In this document: positions 36,349 through 45,793 of the stretch, piece after piece | How positions within the stretch are numbered: the first letter of the stretch is position 1 | Layout: every line of letters starts with the position of its first letter | Assembly (NCBI GenBank): GCA_027063645.1 | Contig: JAMORK010000036.1 | Span: forward strand, 1-64,000 | Reading direction: 5' to 3' | DNA: 64,000 nt | Source of the DNA: Sulfurimonas sp. | Lineage (GTDB): Bacteria > Campylobacterota > Campylobacteria > Campylobacterales > Sulfurimonadaceae | Made by a program: the position numbers and the translations under genes | The notes under the pieces: model-generated | Seen by the model: only the letters and a program-made list of their open reading frames with translations | Told to the model about the DNA's origin: nothing | The model's database searches: none

Positions 36349-36921
36349 CTACCAGATAATGATATGCCCTCTTGTGCGTTTGAGATTTTTATAATCAGTT
36401 ACCCAAAATGCATCAACTACATCAGAGACTCTAAAAACTGTTTTTTCTAATACCCTATCATAGACATACATCTCACGAGTTTTTTGATCTACATGAAGCA
36501 ATAGTGCTCCAGCAACACTATCTTCTCTTTGCTTTTGAAATGATGGAACAACACCATTACTTACTGTAAATACTTCATCTACAACAGTAGTTAATGGATG
36601 CCAAATTCTTAAGCGATACACACCATCCATCTTTTCATAAAAAGCTAAAACAAAGTTTTTATCTATACTCTCTATATAATCCGAAACAACCCAACCCTTT
36701 CTTCCATCACTAAACTTTACTTCAGACCAATGATACCCCTTCGCCTCTAACTCTTGAAGTATAGTAATACCACTTGCCCCCTTAGGCAGGGTAAATAAAA
36801 TATTATCTCCAATTTCAACAGAAGATCTAACATTCACATTTTTTACAATGTAATGAATCTCCTTTTGACTTGCATATATAGATACACTTAAAAATAATAT
36901 AATAAAAAGTTTTAACATCAT
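36349..36921 (-). CDS. Exported protein with bacterial SH3 domain
   Basis: The 190-residue product has a signal peptide (hydrophobic to about residue 16, cut near YAS-QKE). An SH3b domain follows at about residues 24-87 (VKNVNVRSS, ELEAKGYHWSEV, GRKGWVVSDYIES). The C-terminal 100 residues are beta-rich and unrecognised. SH3b domains often bind peptidoglycan or guide wall enzymes. It starts 6 bp after the AsmA-like gene in the same direction and probably shares its transcript. Confidence 0.75.
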   Translation of the reverse strand: MMLKLFIILFLSVSIYASQKEIHYIVKNVNVRSSVEIGDNILFTLPKGASGITILQELEAKGYHWSEVKFSDGRKGWVVSDYIESIDKNFVLAFYEKMDGVYRLRIWHPLTTVVDEVFTVSNGVVPSFQKQREDSVAGALLLHVDQKTREMYVYDRVLEKTVFRVSDVVDAFWVTDYKNLKRTRGHIIIW

Positions 36922-36927
36922 TGGCTC

Positions 36928-38937
36928 TTAAAATAGACCTTTAAAGAGTTTGTTTATCTCTTTTTTCACAGCTTTTTCTGCTTGTTTTTTCACTATCTTA
37001 TTTGCATCTACACCAATTTTAGGTGCATTTACATTCCCTCTCACTGTTACACTCAAAGGATTTCCATTTGCATTAATCTCAATTTTTGAGTCAATTATTT
37101 GAGTTTTAGAGTTTAATTTTGTATTTTTTGTGATGATTGAGGACTTGTTAGATTTTAAATCTAGTGAAGCTAAAATATGTTCTTTGTTTATTTTAGCATT
37201 TACATCACCTACAAACTTCTCTTTGTAAAGATTTATTCTTGCATACTGTTTTACAAGGTCAAGCACTTGGTTTCGTGTAAATGTACCATCACTAAGTTTC
37301 CCATCGAATGTACCTTTTTGTGCAACAAGATTATAGTTTAAAACGCCATCAATACTTGATTTAAACATCTTCGGGTATATAAGAATATCTAAGATGTCAA
37401 GTGTTTGAAGTGAAGCTAACTTAGCACTAAAATCATCATTATGTAGTTTTGCATCAAGTTTACCACCCGCTATATCACTATGCATAGTAAAATCTAAATC
37501 TTTTGCTTTTTTTAGCTCACCAGTAGCCACAATGCCACCTTTAAGATGTCTTTGAGTAGCGAAGTAAAGCTTATTGAGGTCTTTTACACTTACCTTATAG
37601 TCACTTACTAAAGAGGCATCTTTTGTATCAAATCTAGCCTGTTTTATATCAAAATTTGCTAGATTAGAATTAAAAATTACTTTTGTATCTACAAGATTCT
37701 TATTGAGTTTTGTGAGTGTTTTAGCATTAAATGCAGTATATGGCATTTTCGATTTAAATTTATACTCTTTTGTTACAAACTTTGTATCTACAATCCCTTT
37801 AGATATAGTTGAGACCACCGTTCCTTGAAGATTATTGGCATCTGCATTAGTGATATCTACATCCATATCAAAGATACCATCTGCATAATGTGGTTGTTTC
37901 ACCATGTAGAGTGCATTTTCTAAACGCAGTCCTTGAATTTTCGCTTTTACACTTGCTGGTGTAAAATCTTTTAAAAGTGCCACAAATGTTGTTTTTGAAT
38001 CTGCAATATCACTACGTCCATCCACTACTAACTCTGCTTTATCACCTTTTACTGTCCCGTTTAAACGTAAAGGACCTCTTAGATCTGCCCCAGTTATAGG
38101 TTTAAGTACCGCTAACTCTTTTACATTCACACCATATTTTATATCTGTTTTTAATGGTTGGGGAACGACTGTACCACTTGATGAGAGTGTTGCAAGATTG
38201 GAGTTGAGAACATACTTATAGTTAACATCATCCCCAGCTAATATCGCATCAAGATTCATTACAAATGCTGTTGCAGGAATCGTGATATTAAAATCTTTTT
38301 TCATAACAGCAGAGTTAAGTTTACCATCTACAGTACGAAGTTTTATCTCTCCATCTAGTTTATGTGGTGCAATATTTTTAAAATCTACATCAACATTAAC
38401 ATCAGCACTTGCATACGATTTTTGATTGAGCATATAGAGTAATGCTTCAAGATCTAAAGTATCTACTTTTGCGATGATAGAGGTAGGATTTAGATCTGTA
38501 AGCTCTATATGGTAAGTGGTACTACTTTTTGCTACATCACTTTTTCCATCTACTTTTAAAAATGCCATATCTCCAACAACTCTACCATCAGTATGAAGAG
38601 AACTTTGAAGCTGTGTTTGAGTAAGTGCTTTTAATGTTTTGAGCTCCTCAAGGTTTACACTGTAAGAGATATCAAAAGATTGAGCAAATAATGAATACTC
38701 TCCCTTAAGATGAATCGTATTGTTTTTATTTAACTCAAGAACAATCTCAAAATCACTCATTCCAAGATGAAATGTTTGGAGCTTAGATGGCAGTTTTGTT
38801 TGTGCTTGAATCTTCGCTTCAATAGTAGGCTGAAGAAGTGAATTTCCAAACGATGTAAACGCGACAGTATAAACTGCCACAACAAGAACAAAGACTAAGC
38901 CTAAGAGATAAGATACTATTTTCATATAACTCTCCAT
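36928..38937 (-). CDS. AsmA/TamB-like repeat protein anchored in the inner membrane
   Basis: The 669-residue product has one N-terminal membrane segment (about residues 6-28) and a long periplasmic region of beta-strand repeats. I see three related units starting near residues 91, 268 and 447, with a period of about 178: YSVNLEELKTLKALT, YGVNVKELAVLKPIT and YKVSVKDLNKLYFAT. The plan resembles AsmA-like proteins that form hydrophobic grooves and move phospholipids between membranes. The second Met (residue 5) is an equally plausible start. A basic/hydrophobic tail (KKQAEKAVKKEINKLFKGLF) closes the protein. Function is inferred from architecture alone. Confidence 0.7.
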   Translation of the reverse strand: MESYMKIVSYLLGLVFVLVVAVYTVAFTSFGNSLLQPTIEAKIQAQTKLPSKLQTFHLGMSDFEIVLELNKNNTIHLKGEYSLFAQSFDISYSVNLEELKTLKALTQTQLQSSLHTDGRVVGDMAFLKVDGKSDVAKSSTTYHIELTDLNPTSIIAKVDTLDLEALLYMLNQKSYASADVNVDVDFKNIAPHKLDGEIKLRTVDGKLNSAVMKKDFNITIPATAFVMNLDAILAGDDVNYKYVLNSNLATLSSSGTVVPQPLKTDIKYGVNVKELAVLKPITGADLRGPLRLNGTVKGDKAELVVDGRSDIADSKTTFVALLKDFTPASVKAKIQGLRLENALYMVKQPHYADGIFDMDVDITNADANNLQGTVVSTISKGIVDTKFVTKEYKFKSKMPYTAFNAKTLTKLNKNLVDTKVIFNSNLANFDIKQARFDTKDASLVSDYKVSVKDLNKLYFATQRHLKGGIVATGELKKAKDLDFTMHSDIAGGKLDAKLHNDDFSAKLASLQTLDILDILIYPKMFKSSIDGVLNYNLVAQKGTFDGKLSDGTFTRNQVLDLVKQYARINLYKEKFVGDVNAKINKEHILASLDLKSNKSSIITKNTKLNSKTQIIDSKIEINANGNPLSVTVRGNVNAPKIGVDANKIVKKQAEKAVKKEINKLFKGLF

Positions 38938-39092
38938 TTTTTTACTATAATCATACTCTCATAAACTTTAATTTTTGTATAGTTGAGTATCACATTTTGC
39001 AATTAATATTCATTTTATCACTTTTTTTTCTTTTTATCACAAAAAGATGATATTATAAGAAACTTTTATATTTACAAAGGTTTTTTATCTCT

Positions 39093-40760
39093 ATGCGTTT
39101 ACTTCTTCTTTTTACTTTACTCTTTAGTTTTGCTTATGCAAAAAGTAAAGACACCTGTTACACTGTCCAGCTGACAAGTTTTAAATTTAAAAAAAACTCT
39201 AGCTATAATTTTACAAAAAAGGGATATCCTGATTCTTGTAAACTCATCTCTTTTACCAACATCAATGCTGTACGTTGTGGTTGTTATGAAAACTATGCAG
39301 ATGCTTTTGAGGAGAAAAAAAAGCTTCAAAAAACCTATAGATCTGCCTTAATTACTACTACTTATAAGTATAGATTTGCTCCGACGATGTCTCTAGCTAC
39401 AAGAGTAACACAGACATACCATGAGAAGAAAGCTCTCCAAGAAACAAAAAAGACAGAACAAATAAAACCTCAAAACACAAATGAAATAACAACCCCCAAA
39501 GAGGAGCAATCTCCTGAGATTCAAGAGGAATCTTTTTATGATAACCTTAGTGTACAAGGGAATATTGACCTTACTACTCAATTTTATCTTCAACGTCCAA
39601 AAGATAAACATGCAGATAATTACACAGCTTCAACAGAACTTGAATTAGGCTATATTAAAGACGATATAGAGTTCAAAACAAAACTCTCTGCACAACAAGA
39701 CTACTATGACCTCAAAGGAACACAGCACCAAACACAAAGAAGTTTTCTCCGTCTTGATGAACTCTATCTTCAATATGAGATGGAAAATGATCAGGTTAAA
39801 GTGGGAAAAGATATCAAATTTTGGGGAGCCTTAGAGGTAAGAAATATCACCGATGGATTTAATCCAACAGACTTAAGAGCAGATCCTTTTTATACCGATA
39901 AGCTTGGGGTATGGAATGCCTCTTTTACACATTACACAGAGAGTGGTGAAGTCTCACTTATTCTTAAAGCCTATGAGCAGAGTCGTGATATGAGTGCCTT
40001 TCCTTATGTCTACTACTATTTTCCAGAAACAATGAACACAAATTTTGGAGCAGTTCCACTACACTATAAAGATGAACTTATCACAGAAAATGCAAAAACA
40101 CGACCAACTCTTTATCTTAAATACTCAGGCTCAACTGATACAGAGTATCCACTTGATTTTGCTATCATTTTACAAAATGGTTACGATTCTCAACGCTACT
40201 ACTCAACAGATTTCTCCCCTGCCACAGGAGATTTTCAAGCAAAAGAGAATGCTTATATTGTCAATAAAATCATAACTTATAATACACTTGTAATTGATAG
40301 CACTCTTTATAAGTTAGAAGCTGTCTATGCCAATGTCAAAAGCTCCAATGAAAATAACATCTCAGACTATATCCATCTAGGTCTTGGAGTGGAACATACT
40401 CTTACTCAGGTTTACAAGGAAGCCGATTTGGGTTTAATCGCTGAGTACTACTACTATGATACTTTAGAAAAAGGGAAGAAAACTGATCTTGAACTCTTTG
40501 AACTTTTTCAAAACGACCTCTTTTTAGGTCTTCGTTATAGCTTTAATGAAGGAAATGATGCAAGTATTATTACCGGTGCTATTTTTGATCTTGATTATAA
40601 TGAACAAGTATATTATTTTGAGTATGAATCCCGTATTGCTGAGATTGTCAAGCTAAATTTTGACTACCGTTACATCCAACCATCTCCAACAAAACCAACT
40701 GCATTTCATCTTATGGGTGCACACGAAAGACTGAGCTTAAAGCTTGGTTACTACTTCTAA
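39093..40760 (+). CDS. Outer-membrane beta-barrel protein with N-terminal SPOR-like domain
   Basis: A signal peptide (MRLLLLFTLLFSFAYA) precedes a SPOR-like segment at about residues 20-95 (CYTVQLTSF, then CYENYADAFEEKKKL). A charged linker follows at 110-150, then a barrel of alternating strands to the C-terminus, which ends SLKLGYYF with the aromatic residue typical of outer-membrane proteins. The barrel region (LRLDELYLQYEMENDQVKVG) is reminiscent of DUF1302-type porins that accompany RND exporters. The RND gene follows after 9 bp, so the two probably form one export unit. Confidence 0.75.
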   Translation: MRLLLLFTLLFSFAYAKSKDTCYTVQLTSFKFKKNSSYNFTKKGYPDSCKLISFTNINAVRCGCYENYADAFEEKKKLQKTYRSALITTTYKYRFAPTMSLATRVTQTYHEKKALQETKKTEQIKPQNTNEITTPKEEQSPEIQEESFYDNLSVQGNIDLTTQFYLQRPKDKHADNYTASTELELGYIKDDIEFKTKLSAQQDYYDLKGTQHQTQRSFLRLDELYLQYEMENDQVKVGKDIKFWGALEVRNITDGFNPTDLRADPFYTDKLGVWNASFTHYTESGEVSLILKAYEQSRDMSAFPYVYYYFPETMNTNFGAVPLHYKDELITENAKTRPTLYLKYSGSTDTEYPLDFAIILQNGYDSQRYYSTDFSPATGDFQAKENAYIVNKIITYNTLVIDSTLYKLEAVYANVKSSNENNISDYIHLGLGVEHTLTQVYKEADLGLIAEYYYYDTLEKGKKTDLELFELFQNDLFLGLRYSFNEGNDASIITGAIFDLDYNEQVYYFEYESRIAEIVKLNFDYRYIQPSPTKPTAFHLMGAHERLSLKLGYYF

Positions 40761-40769
40761 AGAGAGTTC

Positions 40770-43061
40770 ATGAAAAAATTTATAGACCTTATTATAAAAC
40801 TGCGATGGATTATTGCCATTGCTATCCCTATCATCACCATCCTTTTTGCTTTTCAATTTAAACATATCCAATTTGATGGCTCCTATAGAATCTGGTTTGG
40901 TGAGAACTCCAAAACACTTAAACAATATGATGAGTTTCGCGATATCTTTGGAAATGACGATGCTATTATTATTGTTTTTCATGATGAAGATGGAGTACTC
41001 AACAAAAAAGCTCTCGGTGTTATTGACAGACTCACAGAAAAACTTTGGCAAACAAAGTACATCGCCCGTGTAGATTCACTTACAAACTACCAGTATATCC
41101 ATGCTGATGAGGAGTACCTCGATGATATTTTGGTAGAAAACTTCATCGAAGATTATACCTCCCTCTCACCTCAAGAGCTCAAAGAAAAAGAACACATTGC
41201 TGTAAATGAAACAATGCTAGTTGGAAAAATCATCTCAAAAGATGCAAAAACAACGATGATAGTGGGGCGACTCGTTCCAAAGGCAAGTACTACACTTGGC
41301 TCATCCAAGTTCATTAAAAATGCAGTTGATGGCTACTTAGCTGAGGAGAAGCAAAGTGGCTACAAATTTCACCTAGCCGGTGGACCTGTAGTCAATCAAA
41401 CATTTTCCTCTTTAGCAAAATACGACATGACCACCTTTACTCCTCTTGTTATTTTAATGGTGATGCTTCTTTTATGGCTTATCTTTAAACGGGCATCGGG
41501 GATGTTTTTGAGTATTAGCATTGTTGTTTTTACCTTTATTATAGTCTTAGCAACACAGGTACTTCTTGGCTACAAACTCAACAACTTCACAGCTAATATG
41601 CCTGTTTTTATCATCGCTATTGGGATTGCAGATGCTACTCACCTTTTTTGGATATACCTCTTAGCACGAAAAGATGGACTTGAAAACTATGCTGCAATCC
41701 ATTACAGTGTTGAAAAAAACTTTTTGCCAATTTTACTCACCTCTTTAACAACAGCAGTGGGTTTTGCCTCTCTTGGAATCTCTGAGATTGTCCCTATCAA
41801 AACACTAGGTATCGCTACAGCAAATGCAGCACTCCTCGCCTTTGTCTTAACTATACTTTTCATCCCTGCACTTCTCGCCATTCTGAATCCAAAAATCACT
41901 CCAAGTGAAAAAAATTTAAAGGACGAGATTAGCACTAGCATCGCCTCAAGATATGCCGCATTTATCATTAAAAATGACACGAAAATCATTTTCACTTCTA
42001 TTGTGGTTTTTGGTTTTATATCTTTAGGACTTTTCAAACTTCAGGTAGATTCTAACTCTATTCGTTATTTTCGTGAAGAGGTACCTTTTCGCTCAGCGGT
42101 AACTTTTATACAAAATAACCTCACCGGTCCTATGGCTTATGAGATAGTGATAGACTCAAAAGCCAAAGATGGGATTAAAAACCCTGCCTTTATGAAAGAG
42201 GTGGAAAAGTTTGAAAAAGAACTCAAGGCAAAATTTCTAGATGCTAGACACACCTCATCCCTTATAGATGTTGTCAAACGCTTCAATGAGATTATGCTTG
42301 GCAAAAATGAGGTACCTAGCTCCAATGAGATTATCGCTCAGTATCTGCTTCTTTACTCCCTCTCTCTCCCTCAAGGGATGGAGATAAATGATAGAATGGA
42401 CATCGATGAAAGACTGCTTCGTTTAACAGCATCCATGGATGTAGTTAACACCTCTTTAGACTTAGAGATGATAGAGTGGATAGAAAACTGGTGGAGAAAC
42501 TCCCCCTACTCAGCACAGGTAAATGGGCAAACGACAATGTTTGCCCACATGCAATCAGATATCACAGATACACTTATACAGTCTATCACTTTGGCTATTA
42601 GTGTGGTCTCTTTAATGATGCTCTTTATCTTTAGAAAAATCAAGATGATTCCACTCTTTGTGATTCCAAATATTTTACCTATTATCTTAGTGCTTGGTGT
42701 TATGGGATGGCTTGGGATTACGATTGACATAGGTGTAGCCATCTCTGGAGCTATTATTATAGGGGTTGCTGTTGATGATACCATCCATTTTTTAGTGAAA
42801 TATAAAGAGGCACGACTTAAGGGATATAACTTCCACGATTCTTTAACTTACATCATGAAGTATGCTGGATCTGCCATTATATTTACTACAGTGATTTTAA
42901 GTACCTCATTTTTGATTTTTAGATTTTCAGACTTTATGCTCAATGTAAATTTTGGTATTGTCACAGCCATTGCACTTATCATCGCCGTTTTAGTTGATCT
43001 TTTTATGCTTCCTGCAATTTTAAGTAAATATGATGGCAAAGAGAAAAGCTTTCTCAATTAA
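40770..43061 (+). CDS. RND-superfamily exporter, MMPL/SSD type
   Basis: The 763-residue protein has the duplicated RND plan: one membrane segment, a large periplasmic loop and five segments, twice. Signature stretches are GIADATHLFWIYLLARK in the first half and AVDDTIHFLVKYKEARLKG in the second. It is shorter than HAE-type drug pumps and resembles the hydrophobe-transporting MMPL/HpnN-like group. There is no periplasmic adaptor gene beside it. The beta-barrel gene upstream and the OlsF-like lipid synthase downstream suggest a lipid or other hydrophobic substrate, which is inference. Confidence 0.82.
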   Translation: MKKFIDLIIKLRWIIAIAIPIITILFAFQFKHIQFDGSYRIWFGENSKTLKQYDEFRDIFGNDDAIIIVFHDEDGVLNKKALGVIDRLTEKLWQTKYIARVDSLTNYQYIHADEEYLDDILVENFIEDYTSLSPQELKEKEHIAVNETMLVGKIISKDAKTTMIVGRLVPKASTTLGSSKFIKNAVDGYLAEEKQSGYKFHLAGGPVVNQTFSSLAKYDMTTFTPLVILMVMLLLWLIFKRASGMFLSISIVVFTFIIVLATQVLLGYKLNNFTANMPVFIIAIGIADATHLFWIYLLARKDGLENYAAIHYSVEKNFLPILLTSLTTAVGFASLGISEIVPIKTLGIATANAALLAFVLTILFIPALLAILNPKITPSEKNLKDEISTSIASRYAAFIIKNDTKIIFTSIVVFGFISLGLFKLQVDSNSIRYFREEVPFRSAVTFIQNNLTGPMAYEIVIDSKAKDGIKNPAFMKEVEKFEKELKAKFLDARHTSSLIDVVKRFNEIMLGKNEVPSSNEIIAQYLLLYSLSLPQGMEINDRMDIDERLLRLTASMDVVNTSLDLEMIEWIENWWRNSPYSAQVNGQTTMFAHMQSDITDTLIQSITLAISVVSLMMLFIFRKIKMIPLFVIPNILPIILVLGVMGWLGITIDIGVAISGAIIIGVAVDDTIHFLVKYKEARLKGYNFHDSLTYIMKYAGSAIIFTTVILSTSFLIFRFSDFMLNVNFGIVTAIALIIAVLVDLFMLPAILSKYDGKEKSFLN

Positions 43062-43085
43062 TTACTTATAGTAACGCTATGGGTA

Positions 43086-43122
43086 ATTATCATTTTTTGT
43101 GATAATATTGTGATAATATTGT
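43086..43122 (+). promoter_or_regulatory. Candidate operator upstream of the OlsF-like gene: tandem 11-mers plus inverted hexamer
   Basis: GTGATAATATT occurs twice head to tail (43099-43109 and 43110-43120). ATTATCA (43086-43092) is the inverse of the TGATAAT in the first copy. Three GATAAT-type hexamers recall Fur-family boxes. The site lies just upstream of or overlapping the promoter region (TATACT 43135-43140 or TATAAT 43143-43148). Confidence 0.5.
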
Positions 43123-43168
43123 AGCTTTTTAGACTATACTTATATAATTATTTATTATAAGGGTATCT

Positions 43169-44953
43169 ATGTTCGACATACAAAAAGCATTTCATAAAAA
43201 CTTTCCTAAGCTTGTGAAGAGACTACCAAAACCTCTCACTCAGAAAATTATTAATACATTACGAAAAATATTTCATGAAGAAACCTTTCAAGCTATCCAT
43301 GAAAAAAATCACCATCTTCGTGGACTTGATTTTGTCGATAGTATGCTTGAAAACCTTAATATTAAATACACCCTCCAATATAATGAACTAAAAAATATCC
43401 CATCAGAGGGAAGACTCCTTGTAGTGGCAAACCATATTACTGGAGCAAGTGATGCTTTTGCTCTTGTACAACTCCTTGGAACCTTACGTGATGACAAAAA
43501 AGTACGACTCTTAGTTAATGGGATGCTTATGGGTGTGGAGCAAGCCTCAGAGATTATTATCGGAGTTGACAACATCAATGGAGCTATCACAAAAGAGAGC
43601 TTTAAAGAGATAAATAATGCTCTTAAAAATGATGAGGCTGTAGTTGTATTTCCCTCAGGTATTGTCAATAGATTCTCTTTTTTTAGAGGTCTCAAAGACA
43701 CCCCATGGAAACCAAGCTTTTTAAAGATGGCAAAACGTACCAACACTCCAATCTTACCAGTAAGGATAAAAAGCCGTAACTCTATACAGTTTTATATCCT
43801 CTCAATGCTTCTTCCTAAAAAGCTTACTGGATTTATGCTTCCTCATGAGTTTGCAACTGCAGGAGAGCAAAAGCCTCTCCATTTTCATATAGGAAATGTA
43901 ATTCCTGTGAAAACATTTTCAGATAAAAATATATCTTTAGATACATATGTCAAAATGTTTTACAATCACCTCTACACTCTAGGTACAGATAAAAAACCTG
44001 TCCTTCAAACAGAGATTACAATCTCCAATGCTCACAATAAAATGATGCTACGTGAAGAGGTACGAGCAGCAACCTTTTTAGGTAATACTATAGATGGAAA
44101 AAGAATCATCTTAGCAGATGCCCTTAGTTCTCCATTTCTAACACGAGAACTTGGACGTGTAAGAGAGATCTCTTTTCGTGCAATTGGTGGAGGAACTGGT
44201 ACAGCTCAAGATAATGATCTTTATGATAACTACTACCGTCATCTTATCTTATGGGATAATGATGACTTTGAAATTGTTGGGGCTTATAGAATTGGTGAGG
44301 TCAAAGGGATACTTAAAGATAAAGGGATGCCTGGTCTTTATACCTATAACCAATGTAATTTTAATGAACACTTTAACAGCTACTGTGACAACTCTGTAGA
44401 GCTTGGACGTAGTTTCATCCAACCAAAGTATTGGAACTCCCGTGCTCTTGACAACCTCTGGCAGGGTGTTGGAGCCTACCTAGCAAACAATCCTCAAATC
44501 CGTTACACCTATGGAGTTGTTACCATCAATGCTAACACTCCAAAAAAAGCAGTGGCTGCACTTGTATACTTCTACTCTCATCACTTTTCATGCCATACAA
44601 ATATGATGGAAGCAAAAGAGCCTTACTATATGAGTTATGAGGACTCTAAAGAGTTTAAATATATGTTTAATCATCTCTCTTATAAAGAGGGCTTTGTTGT
44701 TCTTAAAAAATATCTCAAAACATTAAACACTACAGTTCCTACTCTCTTTAAACAGTATGCTGAACTTTATGAAGAGGGTGCTGTACGTTTCTTTGACTTT
44801 AGTATCAATGAAAAACTTCATGGTGTAGTTGAAGGCTTTATCATAGCAGACAATTCAAGAATGAAAGAGGCTAAACGTAAACGCTATATTAAAAATTTTC
44901 AAAATATAGATGAAGATGAGATATCAGAAGAGTCTCTTCAAACTGCTTCATAA
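43169..44953 (+). CDS. olsF: Bifunctional acyltransferase, OlsF-like ornithine-lipid synthase
   Basis: OlsF makes ornithine lipids with an O-acyltransferase and an N-acyltransferase domain in one protein. The 594-residue product has a PlsC-type N-terminal domain with NHITGASD (His89-x5-Asp95) and VFPSGIVNRFS. A GNAT-like domain follows at about residues 285-480, with LGRVREISFRAIGGGTG, VELGRSFIQPKYW and YGVVTINAN. This order matches OlsF as described from Serratia and Flavobacterium. A short C-terminal tail is polar. The product would be a phosphorus-free membrane lipid. The alternative is a related acyltransferase using another amino acid. Confidence 0.72.
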   Translation: MFDIQKAFHKNFPKLVKRLPKPLTQKIINTLRKIFHEETFQAIHEKNHHLRGLDFVDSMLENLNIKYTLQYNELKNIPSEGRLLVVANHITGASDAFALVQLLGTLRDDKKVRLLVNGMLMGVEQASEIIIGVDNINGAITKESFKEINNALKNDEAVVVFPSGIVNRFSFFRGLKDTPWKPSFLKMAKRTNTPILPVRIKSRNSIQFYILSMLLPKKLTGFMLPHEFATAGEQKPLHFHIGNVIPVKTFSDKNISLDTYVKMFYNHLYTLGTDKKPVLQTEITISNAHNKMMLREEVRAATFLGNTIDGKRIILADALSSPFLTRELGRVREISFRAIGGGTGTAQDNDLYDNYYRHLILWDNDDFEIVGAYRIGEVKGILKDKGMPGLYTYNQCNFNEHFNSYCDNSVELGRSFIQPKYWNSRALDNLWQGVGAYLANNPQIRYTYGVVTINANTPKKAVAALVYFYSHHFSCHTNMMEAKEPYYMSYEDSKEFKYMFNHLSYKEGFVVLKKYLKTLNTTVPTLFKQYAELYEEGAVRFFDFSINEKLHGVVEGFIIADNSRMKEAKRKRYIKNFQNIDEDEISEESLQTAS

Positions 44954-45091
44954 GTTCTCTTTTTCACTCCCCTAACTTTTCTTAATATTCTAGCATTTTG
45001 CTAGATTATAACAAATTACACAGCTTTTTTCCTATCTATTTTTCTTCTCAAATCCTCTTAGTTGTCCTAAATCAGGGATTAAAACACATAG

Positions 45092-45133
45092 TTTAGTCTA
45101 TAGCTATCAAGTTGATTAACAAAATAGACTAAA
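45092..45133 (+). promoter_or_regulatory. Long-spaced inverted repeat just upstream of the grpE promoter
   Basis: TTTAGTCTAT (45092-45101) and ATAGACTAAA (45124-45133) are perfect 10-bp arms separated by 22 nt. The right arm ends 7 bp before the -35 box of grpE. It does not match CIRCE or the HspR box, so the regulator is unknown. Confidence 0.6.
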
Positions 45134-45140
45134 TATATAC

Positions 45141-45169
45141 TTGACATTGTTACACTCAATATGTATAAT
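45141..45169 (+). promoter_or_regulatory. Consensus sigma-70 promoter of grpE-dnaK
   Basis: TTGACA (45141-45146), exactly 17 nt and TATAAT (45164-45169) form a perfect consensus promoter, rare in this phylum. An AGGAG ribosome-binding site is at 45189-45193. Confidence 0.85.
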
Positions 45170-45206
45170 ACTTCTATCTTTTTAAAAAAGGAGTCATTTA
45201 ACTATT

Positions 45207-45770
45207 ATGTCTAGAGAAGAAATGAAAGATGAAACTCTTCAAAATGAAGAGCAAATAACTGAGAACGAAGAACTTACTTCTGATGAAGCTGAGGCTGAAG
45301 CAGAAGCAGTTGAGAATGAGTTTGAGCTTTTAGAAGCAGAGCTTAATGCACTCAAAGATAAATATGCTCGTGTTCATGCAGATTTTGATAATATCAAAAA
45401 AAGACTTGAACGTGAAAAATATACAGCTGTTGAGTATGCAAATGAAAAATTTGCAAAAGATATGGTACCTGTTATGGATTCACTCCAAGGTGCACTTAAC
45501 TCAGCAAATAGCGATGCAGATAAAGCAGAACTATTTGATAAACTAAAAGAGGGAATTGAGCTTACATATAAGCAGTTCCTTACTGCACTTGAAAAACATG
45601 GTGTAACAATGGTATCTCATGATGAGCCATTTGATCCAAATATTCACAATGCAGTTCAAAGTGTGGATAGTGAAGATGTTGAAAGCGGTCAAATCGTTCA
45701 AACATTCCAAACAGGTTACAAGTATAAAAATCGCCCACTTCGTGAAGCGATGGTAATCGTAGCCAATTAG
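45207..45770 (+). CDS. grpE: Nucleotide exchange factor GrpE
   Basis: GrpE releases ADP from DnaK in the chaperone cycle. The 187-residue protein has an acidic, Glu/Ala-rich N-terminal tail and a long helix. The conserved core is DNIKKRLEREKYTAVEYANE and the beta-domain is HNAVQSVDSEDVESGQIVQTFQTGYKYKNRPLR. No hrcA gene precedes it, unlike the hrcA-grpE-dnaK order I recall from Campylobacter. The unit is instead headed by a consensus promoter with an inverted repeat. Confidence 0.96.
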   Translation: MSREEMKDETLQNEEQITENEELTSDEAEAEAEAVENEFELLEAELNALKDKYARVHADFDNIKKRLEREKYTAVEYANEKFAKDMVPVMDSLQGALNSANSDADKAELFDKLKEGIELTYKQFLTALEKHGVTMVSHDEPFDPNIHNAVQSVDSEDVESGQIVQTFQTGYKYKNRPLREAMVIVAN

Positions 45771-45793
45771 TATTAGTACGATAAATGGAACTT

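Noticed and set aside
45294-45330. GAAGCTGAGGC-type repeat in grpE as a mobile or regulatory repeat
   Set aside because: It encodes the normal acidic, low-complexity N-terminal tail of GrpE.
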